Positions 9,916-20,339 of a stretch of 64,000 bases of DNA are shown here, in pieces. This DNA is from Nothopassalora personata. Its lineage: Eukaryota; Ascomycota; Dothideomycetes; Mycosphaerellales; Mycosphaerellaceae. The stretch is from the NCBI GenBank assembly GCA_033816765.1, contig CM066289.1, positions 1,364,001 through 1,428,000 of the forward strand, read 5' to 3'. Numbering within the stretch: the stretch's first letter is position 1; each line of letters starts with the position of its first letter. The notes beneath the pieces were generated by a model. The model had not been told where the DNA came from. It did not search any database and saw nothing but the letters and a program-made list of their open reading frames with translations. The position numbers and the translations under genes were made by a program.

Positions 9916-10903
9916 ATGTCTCCCTTCAAGAACATCACCATCTATGGCGCTGGCGGCGACAACATCGGGAAATACATCCTCGAGTCCCTCCTCGCCGAAG
10001 GCACTTTCAACGTCTCCGTCCTCTCCCGCCAAAGCTCGAAGTCCAGGTATCCACCCTCCATCAACAACCTCCGCGTCCCGGACGACTTGCCACATGCTGA
10101 ACTCGTCCAGGCCTTGAAGGGCCAAGATGTCGTGATCTCCGCTGTAGGCTTCGGCTCAGGTGCGCTCGAGACACAGTACAAAGTCATCGACGCTGCGATT
10201 GAGGCGGGTGTGAAGCGATTCATGCCCAGCGAGTATGGCTTCGACAATGCGGATCCGAAGAATGCGTGGCTTTCGCCAGTCTTTGCGATCAAGAGTAAAG
10301 TGGCGGAGTATCTCGATACGAAGGCGAAGGAGAATGCAAATTTTAGTTGGACTGGTGTGGCCAGCGGTATTTGGTTGGAATGGTGAGTATCTTCGGTGGT
10401 GTGCTCTATGAGGATTGCTGACTTTGCACAGGGCGCTGGAAGTCAAGTTCTTGGGAATCGACGCGGTCAACCATACAGTCTCGTACTTGGACGGAGGCGT
10501 CCATGCCCCTACGCACACCACTTTGCCGTATGCTGCTCATGGTGTACTTGAGTGTCTCAAGCATCCTGAAGAGACGAAGAACAAGCGGATCTTCCTTGAG
10601 GCTTTTACTGCTAGCCAACGTGAAATCATCACCGAGCTCGAGAAGCAGCAAGGTGTCAAGCACACAGAGCTTGAGCCAGTGGATGGCACAAAGACAGTAG
10701 CGGATGCTCACAAGCGCTGGGAGTCCTCCGGCCGGACTGACGTCGATGCTGCCATTGCTACCGTCGTGGCTGAGATCTTGATGGAGGAGTATCAAGCGGA
10801 CTTTGTTAGGTCTGGCAAGCAGCCGATGCTGGAGAACTTTGTGCAGATGCCCAAGGTAACGCTGCAGGATGTGGTCAAGACTGTGGTGGAGAGGCAGACG
10901 TGA
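9916..10903 (+). CDS. NmrA-like / isoflavone-reductase-like NAD(P)-binding protein
   Basis: Atypical short-chain reductase of the NmrA/isoflavone-reductase group, 312 aa. Exons 9916-10382 and 10432-10903 are joined across a 49-nt intron (donor GTGAGT, branch GCTGAC, acceptor GCACAG); the join restores Trp in the LEWALEVK segment. The N-terminus has the Rossmann dinucleotide loop YGAGGDNIGKYI, slightly off the family pattern GxxGxxG. A conserved KRFMPSEYGFD follows near residue 95, and a Lys in FAIKSKV lies where the family has its active-site Lys. Such proteins reduce aromatic or secondary metabolites, or act as redox sensors; the substrate cannot be read from sequence. A TATA box lies 105 bp upstream. 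Confidence 0.87.
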
Positions 10904-11031
10904 GCCGGGGTCGAATTGCCGCGCGTACCCAAGGCTGGCGATGGATTGAGGTGCTAGCGCACAGCAACATATAGCTCCAGCGGACTTTGCAATCTTCCCA
11001 AAGTCGTTTCATCTTGCATCTGCTGCTAGCT

Positions 11032-11598
11032 TCAGAGCTCGCTCTTGTCTTTTTTTGCTTCAGCCTCAATATGCTTAAGCAATCCCTTTCCCATTCTGGT
11101 GACCTGCTCGTATGCCACTTCGAAGCCTTGCCGACCGCCGTCATACCACGGATCCACTATTGGCTCCCTGCTGTCTTTCCCGCCAAACTCCCCAAACATG
11201 TGCACTTTCTGCAATGCTTCGTTGTCAAGCTTGCCGCTCTTCTGCGCGCGCTTTACCGAGTCGCGAAGATCAATGAAGTTGTCTTCGTCCATCGCGAGTA
11301 CATAGTCGAAGCGCTCAAAGTCTTCAGGCACCCTCACTCGTCGAGCCTTGTGCTTGTAGTCTGTCACGCCGTTGTCTTCAAGAACAGACAATGTTCGCGA
11401 GTCGGGCTTGTCGCCAGCATGGTATGCACCAGTACCGCATGAGTCAATCTCCTTGATCAATGGGTGTGGCTCGTCACCTCCGAAGTTGGTGAGATGTCTG
11501 AACACTCCCTCGGCCATTGGCGATCGGCATATGTTCCCCAGGCACACAAACAGGACCGAAACCTTCTTCTCTGCACCACCCTGTGAGCTGGTTGCCAT
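11032..11598 (-). CDS. Low-molecular-weight protein tyrosine phosphatase
   Basis: Cytosolic LMW-PTP that removes phosphate from phosphotyrosine, 188 aa, one exon. The P-loop signature CLGNICRSP places the nucleophilic Cys at 19 and the phosphate-binding Arg at 25. The general acid Asp is D149 in the DPWYDGG motif. The open frame continues upstream to an ATG at 11688, but the extra 30 residues are unlike the family, and the ATG at 11598 places the catalytic loop at the usual distance from the N-terminus. It converges on the NmrA-like gene, with only 128 bp between stop codons. Yeast counterpart: Ltp1. Confidence 0.93.
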   Translation of the reverse strand: MATSSQGGAEKKVSVLFVCLGNICRSPMAEGVFRHLTNFGGDEPHPLIKEIDSCGTGAYHAGDKPDSRTLSVLEDNGVTDYKHKARRVRVPEDFERFDYVLAMDEDNFIDLRDSVKRAQKSGKLDNEALQKVHMFGEFGGKDSREPIVDPWYDGGRQGFEVAYEQVTRMGKGLLKHIEAEAKKDKSEL

Positions 11599-12573
11599 TG
11601 TCGCAGATCCGTGGCAGTGGATGCTCGAAAGTGGCAAGTCTTTGCACGAATGAGAGAGGTTGGACGGGGAGGAAGCGTGACCTGCCAAGACCGTGCGATA
11701 CTTCTTACTGGTCGCTGCCGAGAACCATGAATGGCTGAGCTGTGCAGAAATTCTGCTGCCTCAGCGTCGACTCTGCAGGTGATGTCGCCGTCCCCTTGTC
11801 AACGTAGTCGTGGGAGATCTATTTTCGACTCTAGCTGACCTCATCGCTGTGGTGGGGCAATTTTTTTTGAAGTGTGGCGTAACGGAGCTTTGCTACCTGA
11901 CTTGACGCCTTCGATGCAAACTGGTCACGAGATGACTTCGCAGACCCCTCGATAGCGTCCTCCTACGAAACGGATTTGACAGCGAGATATTGGACGACAG
12001 CAGGTGATGTGCTTCATCTCGAGTGTCGGGGGCAAGAAGTGTGAAGCATTGAAGCATTTGCGCGGTGCGGCAGAGCGGCGTCAAGCCCTGCCCTTGCCCC
12101 TGCCCCATCGTGGCACTTCAACGCGTGTCTGAAGTTTAACGATGGCAGTGCATTTTGTGGCATATGTCAGGCTCGCAAGTGGTCAGCAGCGAGGCTTGCA
12201 ATCAGAGACATAGTAGCATACCATACCATACACCCCAGCATCACCTCCCAGAATCGTCCTTTCACCTCGCCGGCACTTTTTGTCATCGTTTCAGACCCGC
12301 GGCAACACCACGACGCCCGTTGCTGGCCAGGATCGCAGGAACCTTGTCCAAGTAAACAGCTCCACCCGCATCTTGAAACTGCTTGTCCGCCTTTGGACCT
12401 GCGCAATCCGCGAGGCGCAATCCTCGCCTTTCCCTTCGGCTCTTCCTGTAATATTACTGCACTGCACTGCACTGCACTGCGCTGTACATTGCACAGCAGG
12501 GTTGCAGGCGCACCGCGAGTGTTTGCTTGTCGCGACGCGAACTGCCCCGGGTTGTGAGGAGGGCCAGCACAAG
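11599..12573. other. Intergenic, leader region of chitin synthase gene
   Basis: Divergent promoter region between the phosphatase (-) and the chitin synthase (+). Contains five ACTGC units at 12456-12480. A 200-codon minus-strand frame (12167-12769) overlaps the first chitin synthase exon and intron and has no family resemblance, so I leave it out. Confidence 0.5.
12456..12480. repeat. Microsatellite, (ACTGC)5
   Basis: Five exact tandem copies of ACTGC, 94 bp before the chitin synthase ATG and probably in its transcribed leader. Possible length variation between strains. Confidence 0.9.
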
Positions 12574-15500
12574 ATGAGCTACAATCCGCTAGGTATGTTA
12601 GAACAACGGTTGCCTCGGCGTTTGCAAGATGTTTGAGGACCAGGAGGCGTGGTGAATGCCATGCGCCAATCGAACAGATCCTTCTCACCAAGCACTCTGC
12701 CCGCATTCCAGCACCCGTCCATCTCCCACAGCGACATAGCCTTCGTCCAACCAGGCGCCAAACCTTCACTACACCTTTTGCATGATGACAAGCACAATTG
12801 GCCCAGAGACTGAGCTTGCGAGATAGGTGGCTACGGCCAGAGCGGACATCCTGAAGAAGACAACCCTCAGAACCCCTTCATGGATCACCGACACTCGCCG
12901 GATCGCTACAACCGCAGTCCTGCGTACCAGCTGCAGGATGCGCCATATCGACACGATGAGCCACTCGAGATCCCCGTGGGCCCAGGGCCTTACGCGCAGC
13001 ACTCCACCGATCGACTCGCAGCCCAGCCTACATACGAAGTGACGAACATGCAAGGCACATATGGTCACAACCAGCAATACGACGATGCCCACGAGCATGG
13101 CTACACCCCCAATCCTTTCCAGCAGGCCGCGCATCAGGGTCGCGGCGAATACAATCTCAGTCCGCGCTATGAGCACGACGATTATGTAGGAGAGCACGCG
13201 TACGACGCACCACAACATCCGTATTACCAAGACGAGCCAGATGATCGACCAATACTACACCCAGGCGCATCTTATGGGCCAGATCTGCATCAAGTTGCGC
13301 CGCTGACACTACATCCGGAAGACATGGAGGCTGGCTACAATGACCCTCCTCCACCGCCTGCTAATGCGCCGATCAGGAGATGGAAGACGGTTAAGGAGGT
13401 GCAGCTGTTCAATGGCAATTTGGTGCTCGACTGTCCAATCCCACCCCGACTATTGAACCAGGTACAGCATGCTCAGCCACCAGAAAGAGACGAATTCACA
13501 CATATGCGATACAGTGCTGCGACCTGTGACCCCAGTGATTTCTACGAAAAGCGCTTCACCCTACGACAGCGGTTGTTCGCCAAGCCTCGTCAGACGGAGT
13601 TGTTCATTGTCATCACCATGTACAACGAAGAGGACGAGCTTCTTGCGCGAACACTGATCGGTGTGATCAAAAACATTGAATACATGAACTCAAGGACATC
13701 TTCCAAGACCTGGGGGAAAGAGGCCTGGAAGAAGATCGTGGTGTGCATTGTATCTGATGGACGTGCGAAGATCAACCCAAGGACTCGTGCTGTCTTGGCT
13801 GCTATGGGTGTATACCAAGACGGCATTGCGAAGCAGCAGGTCAATGGCGAGGACGTTACGGCCCACATCTACGAGTACACCACACAAATGACTTTGGAGA
13901 TCAAGAAGGGGATCGTGCAAGTCAAGAAAGGCAACACACCAGTGCAAATCCTCTTTTGCTTGAAGGAGAAGAACCAGAAGAAGATCAATTCTCACAGATG
14001 GTTCTTCCAGGCATTTGGTGAAGTGCTGAATCCCAACATCTGCGTGCTGATCGATGCTGGAACACGACCTGGCAGACAAAGTGTCTACGATCTCTGGAAA
14101 GCTTTCGATAGAGAGCCCATGTGCGCCGGCGCATGTGGTGAGATCAAGGCTATGCTTGAGCACGGCAAGAGCTTGATAAATCCATTAGTGGCAGCGCAGA
14201 ACTTCGAATACAAGATGAGCAACATCCTCGACAAGCCACTTGAGAGCGCGTTCGGTTTCATCACAGTCCTTCCAGGAGCTTTCTCAGCATATCGCTACGT
14301 GGCGCTACAGAATGACAAAGCCGGCCAAGGACCTCTTGAAAAGTACTTTGCTGGAGAAAAGATGCATGGCGCCAATGCTGGTATCTTCACCGCCAACATG
14401 TACCTCGCAGAAGATCGAATTCTTTGCTGGGAGCTTGTCAGCAAGCGAAACTGCTCGTGGATCTTGCAGTATGTCAAGTCTGCTACCGGTGAGACCGACG
14501 TACCCACGGAGATGGCAGACTTCATTCTGCAGAGAAGAAGATGGCTCAATGGCTCCTTCTTTGCTGCGGTCTACGCCCAGTCTCACTTCTACCAGCTTTG
14601 GCGCAGTCACCATTCGATATTCCGAAAGCTTTTCCTTTGCATCCAGTTCATCTATCAGCTTGTGACCATGTTGTTCACGTGGTTCGCTATTGTGAGTACC
14701 CATGTCTAATTCGAGTGGAGCTTGAACTGACTACGTGCTAGGGTAATTTCTTCCTCGTCTTCAAAATCCTGACTTCTTCCCTCTCGAGCGATACATTACT
14801 CGGCACAGTTGGTCTGGTTCTCTCCGTGTGCTTCGAATGGATCTACCTTGCCGTACTGCTCACATGCTTTGTGCTCGCCCTTGGCAATCGACCGCAAGGA
14901 AGCAACAAGTTGTACATGGCACAGGTCTACTTCTGGGCAATCATCATGGCCTACCTGCTCTTCGCAACTATCTTCATTACTGTGAAGTCGGTTCAAGCAC
15001 AAATCAAAGAGCACAATGGCTTCGACGTTTCCATGCTTTTCACCAACAAGATATTCACCACCCTGATCATCTCGCTGGCTTCGACGTACGTCCTATGGAT
15101 GGTGGCATCAATACTGTTCCTGGATCCCTGGCACATGTTCACATCCATGATTCAGTACTTATTGCTGACACCAACTTACCAAAACGTTCTCAACGTGTAC
15201 GCTTTCTGCAACACTCACGATATCACATGGGGAACAAAGGGAGACGACAAGCCAGAGAAACTGCCAGCTGCAAACCTCAAGCCTGGTGGCAAGGTAGACG
15301 TCGCGATTCCCACAGACGACGCAGATCTCAACACGCAGTACGAGCAAGAGCTTCGGGCTTTCAGCAGCAAGTACGAAGCGCCGAAGAATGTCATCACTCC
15401 AGCCCAAAAGCACGAAGACTACTACAAAGGTTTCCGGTCGGCAGTCGTGCTGGCTTGGATGTTCTGCAACCTGGCCTTGGCAGCTGTTGTGCTGAACACA

Positions 15501-15665
15501 GCTGGTCTGAACCGAATCGATGTCAGCGACGATGAGAGTCAAACCGAGTCGGAACGTGCAACCATCTATATGGCCGTCGTGCTGTACTCGGTGGCGGGGC
15601 TCGCAGCTGTAAAATTTATTGGGTGCTGTTGGTTCTTGGTTACCAGGGTTTTCAGGGGTGTATAA
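12574..15665 (+). CDS. Chitin synthase, division 1 (class I/II)
   Basis: Plasma-membrane glycosyltransferase (GT2) that polymerises UDP-GlcNAc into cell-wall chitin; 935 aa. Exons: 12574-12592 (encodes only MSYNPL plus one base), 12827-14691 and 14742-15665; introns of 234 and 50 nt. The N-terminal 170 residues are Gln/His/Pro/Tyr-rich and probably disordered and cytosolic. The catalytic region carries RRWKTVKEV, the conserved [17 protein letters not shown] and the product-binding QRRRW signature. After QRRRW come several hydrophobic segments (around 600-720 and again near the C-terminus), the channel part. The KTVKEV and GNLVLDCP motifs point to class I or II rather than class III. The long first intron is bounded by GTATGT and ATAG. 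Confidence 0.93.
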
Positions 15666-16545
15666 CGAGATCACGAAAGGGGCTTTCTGGCGTTCAGGAT
15701 TGATTGATTCATTGACGACGCTTCAGATCTGCGGGATACCACCATCGATGAGTGAGCGCAAAGCGTGGCGCTGATTTGGATAGTGGAATTATGACGAGTC
15801 TGACATGTGAAAGCGTCCCAGTAAGTTTACGTTCGGTTTCATCAAGTCTGTCATGTGTGTGTTGAGCTTGTCACTGATCGAGATGGCCTTAACATCGATC
15901 TACCTCAACTCGGTTTCGACTGCCGAGCACAGTGGCAGCTTGCGTGGTAGTCATCGAGGGTGAACACAACAAGGTTGGTCCTACACGATGAAGGCCACGC
16001 CAGCATGATCGTATACCGTGCCAGCTTGGGGCACTTCACTTCCTCGAAAGTGTCTCTGCACGAGATCGTCTCTAAGAGCGCCCCTCTCATCACTTCGGAC
16101 GCGTACCTTCCAGTTCTGGTAGCTTCCCTCATGCGCGCTAGCGGCGCCATCCATGCATGTGCGGATTCAGGGTCCTTTGTGTGCAGGAACGACAACAAAC
16201 ACTTCTTCGCCGCCGCACTTATATGCTCCCCCACCCACCCTCTTCGCAACACACACCTTACTTCTGCGCCGAGCACCACCACTCAGTGACAGATCCCCCA
16301 GACCGGACCGCGCACACCAGCACCACGCACGCTGCTGTCCGCATTGCCACGCAACACCAGAAAGGTAGGTTCAACCATCTCTCACCACCTCCACCGGAAC
16401 TTGACTGACCGCTGGCTTCAGACTCGCGCCACCTGAAGTGACAAGCACTCAACCTCACCTAAGTAGGTCGCACACCACTAAGACGCGACTTCCCTCACAT
16501 CTGACATCTTCGCAGGCTGCCACCAACCCCATCAACTACCTCGCC
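15666..16545. other. Intergenic, promoter and leader of zinc-knuckle gene
   Basis: No gene supported. Near the zinc-knuckle start the sequence turns C-rich. A GTAGGT...CTGAC...TTCAG stretch at 16365-16421 (57 nt) looks like a 5' untranslated intron. Confidence 0.5.
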
Positions 16546-18310
16546 ATGTCCTGGGACGACACTCCTGCTCCAGTCGCCGACAACTGGATGGCTAACGGCG
16601 GTGATGCTGGCGGCTTCCAGGCAGAGGGCTTCAGCGGTGGCGCCGACATCGACGAGCGCAACTTGAGTATGCACCACGAAGGTGGCTCAGGCGATGGTGG
16701 ATGCCGCAACTGTGGTGACGAAGGCCACTTCCAGTGAGTATTTTTTCCTCCTCACCTCCTCTCATCTGACTTACATCTTTCACAGACGGGACTGCCCAGA
16801 GGGGCCGCGCGGTGGCGGCAACAGCGGAGAGTGCTACAACTGCGGCCAGACCGGTCACAACAAGGCCGACTGCACCAACGAGCGTGTTGAGCGCGAGTTC
16901 ACTGGCACATGCCGTGTCTGTGAGCAGGTCGGCCACCGTGCCGCCGAGTGCCCCGAGAAGCCACCCACCGTCTGCCGTCTGTGCAAGACCGAGGGTCATA
17001 TCGCCACGGAGTGCAACATCAACCGCGCAACTAGCATGTTCCAAGCGCTCGGTATCCAGGACATGCCAGCTGAGGAGGCTTGGGTCGCACTCGAAGCTGC
17101 TGACAAGGAGAAGGATGTCGAGGACATCAAGATGGTACATACGCACCTCTCTATCTCGAAGCGTCCATACTGACCGGATATACAGGCAATCTACTCGTAC
17201 GCCAAGGCTTTCCCAGAGCTCACCTTCGAGGAGCTTGAGAACACCTTCCGCGACGCCGGCATGAACACCTACCTGATCGCCAAAGAGCAGCCCATCTCCG
17301 ACATGCACACCATTGTCAACCTTCAGGGCAAGCAGGATCTCAAGTTCGTCGTCTCTTTCCAGTGGTCAGCCAAGCCACGCCGTGCCAAGTTCGCAGAGGG
17401 CTGGCCAGAGACGAAGGAGGACAACCTCACACGCCTCGCGGAGGCTGGCTTCGTCATGGACGGTCTCAAGATGAAGTGCACCAACTGCAACGAGATTGGT
17501 CACTTGTCCAAATCGTGCGAGCAGGAAAAGAATGAGGCTGCCAAGGTCCCCATCACCTGCGCCAACTGCAACGAGGAGGGTCACCGTGTAAGTCGAGACA
17601 TATTCTCCCTTGTCGACCTCCATCACTGACATCCCTAGGCTCGTGACTGCCAACAGGAGCGCAAGTCCAACAAGAAGGGCTGCCGCAACTGTGGCTCGGA
17701 GGATCACATCGCCAAGGAGTGCCCCGAGCCTCGTTCCGCTGAGGGCGTTGAGTGCAAGAACTGCGGTGAGATGGGTATGTCGTCGATCTTCATCCATCGC
17801 CAGCCAGAGCTGACTGACATTGGACGACAGGTCATTTCTCTCGTGACTGCCCAACCCGCGAGCCAGACCTCTGCCGCAACTGTGGCGAGGAAGGTCACCG
17901 TGCTAAGGAGTGTGAGAAAGAGCGCGTAATGACCTGCCGCAACTGCGACCAGCAGGGTCACATCTCGAAAGAGTGCCCAGTGCCACGTAACATGGCCAAG
18001 GTCCAGTGCCGTAACTGCGACGAGTTCGGTCACACTGGGTACGTCGTCTAATCTCGTTCTGTGCTTCATCTTACTGACATGTCACAGACGTGAGTGCAAG
18101 AAGCCCACCGACTGGTCCCGCGTGGAGTGCACCAACTGCCACGAGAAGGGCCACTCATACAAGCGCTGCACCAAGCCAGCAGCAGAAGAGGGGCCCGGTG
18201 GCGACGGTGGTTGGGAGACCGGAGGCGGAGGCACTGCATCAGGCGGCGGTGGCGGCGGCTGGGAGGACAACACTGTCGCTCCTGCTGAGAGCTCCAGTGG
18301 CGGCTGGTAA
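16546..18310 (+). CDS. Multi-CCHC zinc-knuckle nucleic-acid-binding protein
   Basis: Predicted single-stranded nucleic-acid-binding protein, 501 aa, with 12 CCHC zinc knuckles (CX2CX4HX4C). Exons: 16546-16733, 16786-17134, 17186-17587, 17639-17774, 17831-18038, 18088-18310; the introns are 49-56 nt. Four knuckles lie near the N-terminus (CRNCGDEGH to CRLCKTEGH) and eight in the C-terminal half (CTNCNEIGH to CTNCHEKGH). Between the blocks is a spacer of about 140 residues without knuckles, containing YAKAFPELTFEEL and KFVVSFQW, which looks folded. The C-terminal tail is Gly-rich. The knuckle arrays resemble CNBP/Gis2, but those have seven and no spacer. Some databases label relatives as splicing or transcription factors; I do not endorse that. 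Translation or RNA-handling function is inference. Confidence 0.88.
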
Positions 18311-18805
18311 ATAAGCACTGCTAGTGGACATGGAGGCCACTCGTGTGAAACTCGACGACGACATGAGAAGAGCACGCTGCTCGCCCTTGAACTGCTCTTG
18401 ATACTACACCACCGAAAGAGTCTAGTTGATCAGTTCATAGTTGAAATGAGATTGTCATGTGTACAGTCATACGTCCCTCCTTGTCAACTCATCCCTCAGT
18501 GTCACCGCCGTCTTGTCATGGCTCCGACGTCGTGACCATCTCTGTCATTCACCAGTCAATCCGGATGGACCTGATGCAGACTCCTATAGACTGAGGCCAT
18601 AACACATTATGCGGTTGTTGGTGTCGTGTACGATCTTGATCAACGCGCCGTGGGGAATGGATCGAACTCGGGGTGATCTTTCACCCGGCAATCCTAGATC
18701 GACGTGATGACTTCGACCTTCTTACCACGGCGTAATATATTCTGAATACGCCATCTTTATAGCATTGCTCCTCCTATCCTCCTACACATCCACCCGGAGT
18801 AAGCC
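18311..18805. other. Intergenic with nested inverted repeats
   Basis: 3' flank of the zinc-knuckle gene and promoter of the alpha/beta-hydrolase gene. Contains the structured segment at 18646-18752, described separately. No gene seen. Confidence 0.5.
18646..18752. repeat. Nested inverted repeats in the hydrolase promoter
   Basis: CGCCGTGG (18646-18653) pairs with CCACGGCG (18725-18732). Inside is the perfect hairpin GGGTGA-TCTT-TCACCC (18671-18686). The right arm overlaps a second pair, GGCGTA (18729-18734) with TACGCC (18747-18752), enclosing an AT-rich loop ATATATTC. The layout recalls a tRNA acceptor stem on the minus strand, but the T and D arms do not form. Ends 53 bp before the ATG at 18806. 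Confidence 0.6.
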
Positions 18806-19927
18806 ATGGCTGGCGGCAGCACTTTTACATGGGGTCCCGCCCTCCGCCTAGACTCAAACAAGTCCCCGTTCAGCAGTCCCATGGCAGGAACACACGAGGC
18901 CTTTCACGGCGTCCAACCAGTCTCATACAAACGCTACAACATCGGCGGAATTCTCACAACTCTCTACGGCCTCGAAGAGCTACCTCCATACTCTACTGAG
19001 ATTGTGTGTTTCTGGCTACTTCATGGACGGGGAGACACTCAAGATAGCATGGCATATACCGCAGCGAGTCTGTTGAACGGGTACAACGAGGAGAGAAAGA
19101 AAGGGCGAGGAGACGGAGGCAAGGGATTGATCTTCGCTTGCTTTGATCAGAGGAATCATGGGAGTAGGATAGTGGAGAATGATCATAATGTCTCCTGGAA
19201 GCAGGGAAATCCTACGCATGGCCCGGATATGTTCAGCACGTATGTGGGCACGGCGCATGATCTTAGTCTTTTGATTACGCAGGTGGAGCACTATCTACCG
19301 TTTACGATCAACCACCATATCTGCGGCGGGCTGAGTCTAGGTGGACATGCAACTTGGGTGGTCTTGATGAAGGAGCCGAGAGTGAGGGCGGGAATGGTGG
19401 TTGTGGGTTGTCCGGATTATGTTAGGTTGATGACGGATCGAGCGGTGAGGAGTAAAGTGCCTTCGACCATGAATACGGATCCACCTGGACTGCAATTCCT
19501 TGGGAGCAGTGACTTTCCGCAAAGTCTGGTTGCGGCTGTGGAGGAATACGATCCAGCTGGGATTCTGTTGAGTGAGCTGGATGTGTATGGGAAAGATGAT
19601 CATTTGCATGCGCCATCGGAGAGTGAGGTCAAGAGGTTGAGGCCGATTTTGGAGAAAACGCTGGCTGGGAAGAAGATTCTGTGTCTGAGTGGCGGGAAGG
19701 ATAGGTTGGTGCCGTATCAGCAGGGGGAAGCGTTCTTATCTTGGTTGAAGAGAGCTACGGATCGAAAAACTGGCTGGGCCAATGAGATGGGCATCGAGCT
19801 GGAGGACATCGTCGACCCTAAGGCTGGACACGAATTCTCGAAGCCGATGATTGAACATGCGCAACGATGGATCTGCGATTACCTTTTGAACGACGAACGA
19901 AGCGATGCAGGACGGAGCAAGCTCTGA
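18806..19927 (+). CDS. Alpha/beta-hydrolase fold protein
   Basis: Cytosolic alpha/beta-hydrolase of 373 aa, one exon, no signal peptide. The nucleophile elbow GLSLGG (175-180) gives Ser177; the acid is probably Asp299 in SGGKDRLVP and the base His342 in KAGHEFS. An HGRGD motif at 73-77 fits the oxyanion-hole position, and CFDQRNHGSR near 112 follows the strand-4 pattern. Similar proteins are widespread in filamentous fungi as serine hydrolases of unknown substrate (general knowledge). Esterase, thioesterase or peptidase activity cannot be separated from sequence. Confidence 0.85.
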   Translation: MAGGSTFTWGPALRLDSNKSPFSSPMAGTHEAFHGVQPVSYKRYNIGGILTTLYGLEELPPYSTEIVCFWLLHGRGDTQDSMAYTAASLLNGYNEERKKGRGDGGKGLIFACFDQRNHGSRIVENDHNVSWKQGNPTHGPDMFSTYVGTAHDLSLLITQVEHYLPFTINHHICGGLSLGGHATWVVLMKEPRVRAGMVVVGCPDYVRLMTDRAVRSKVPSTMNTDPPGLQFLGSSDFPQSLVAAVEEYDPAGILLSELDVYGKDDHLHAPSESEVKRLRPILEKTLAGKKILCLSGGKDRLVPYQQGEAFLSWLKRATDRKTGWANEMGIELEDIVDPKAGHEFSKPMIEHAQRWICDYLLNDERSDAGRSKL

Positions 19928-20339
19928 GCATCGTCAACGAGGCCTAACGATGTGAAGGATATTGATGCTTATATGGATAGAGCGGTCAAAAAAGACTAAG
20001 GCGAATGCATCCTCCGCTTATGACCGCTCCCATATGGACGAGCCTGAACATTGGTCTTCACGCCTAGATCATCTCACGCGCTCCATCATTTGATCCTCTT
20101 CTATAAATCCTTCACTATTGGCATCTCCACGAGTCTCGCAACGAGGCCTGGACACGTTTCCACGGACCACGGCAGATGGCCTACAGGGATCATCGGCAGA
20201 GTCCCGGTCATAACTACTATGATCTCACAGGAACATCACGCGTCAAGACCAATGCGTCGTCTCCAGCAAGACGAAACTGCCGTCTTGTTACTCTACACTT
20301 CTGTGCGCTGTGCATTTTCTCTTGACACAGACCTCAGTC
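19928..20339. other. Intergenic, promoter of DUF1295 gene
   Basis: A TATAAA-like element (CTATAAATCC, near 20101-20110) lies about 235 bp before the ATG at 20340. No coding sequence supported. Confidence 0.45.

Noticed and set aside
12167..12769. 200-codon minus-strand frame over the chitin synthase leader
   Set aside because: It overlaps the first chitin synthase exon and intron, is Cys/Arg/Trp-rich, and is interrupted by the ACTGC microsatellite. A chance frame.
18646..18732. Minus-strand tRNA, with 7-8 bp acceptor-like stem and GTTCGATCC T-loop-like sequence
   Set aside because: The T stem (CCGAG against CATTC) does not pair, no proper D arm forms, and no anticodon stem with a sensible anticodon could be placed.
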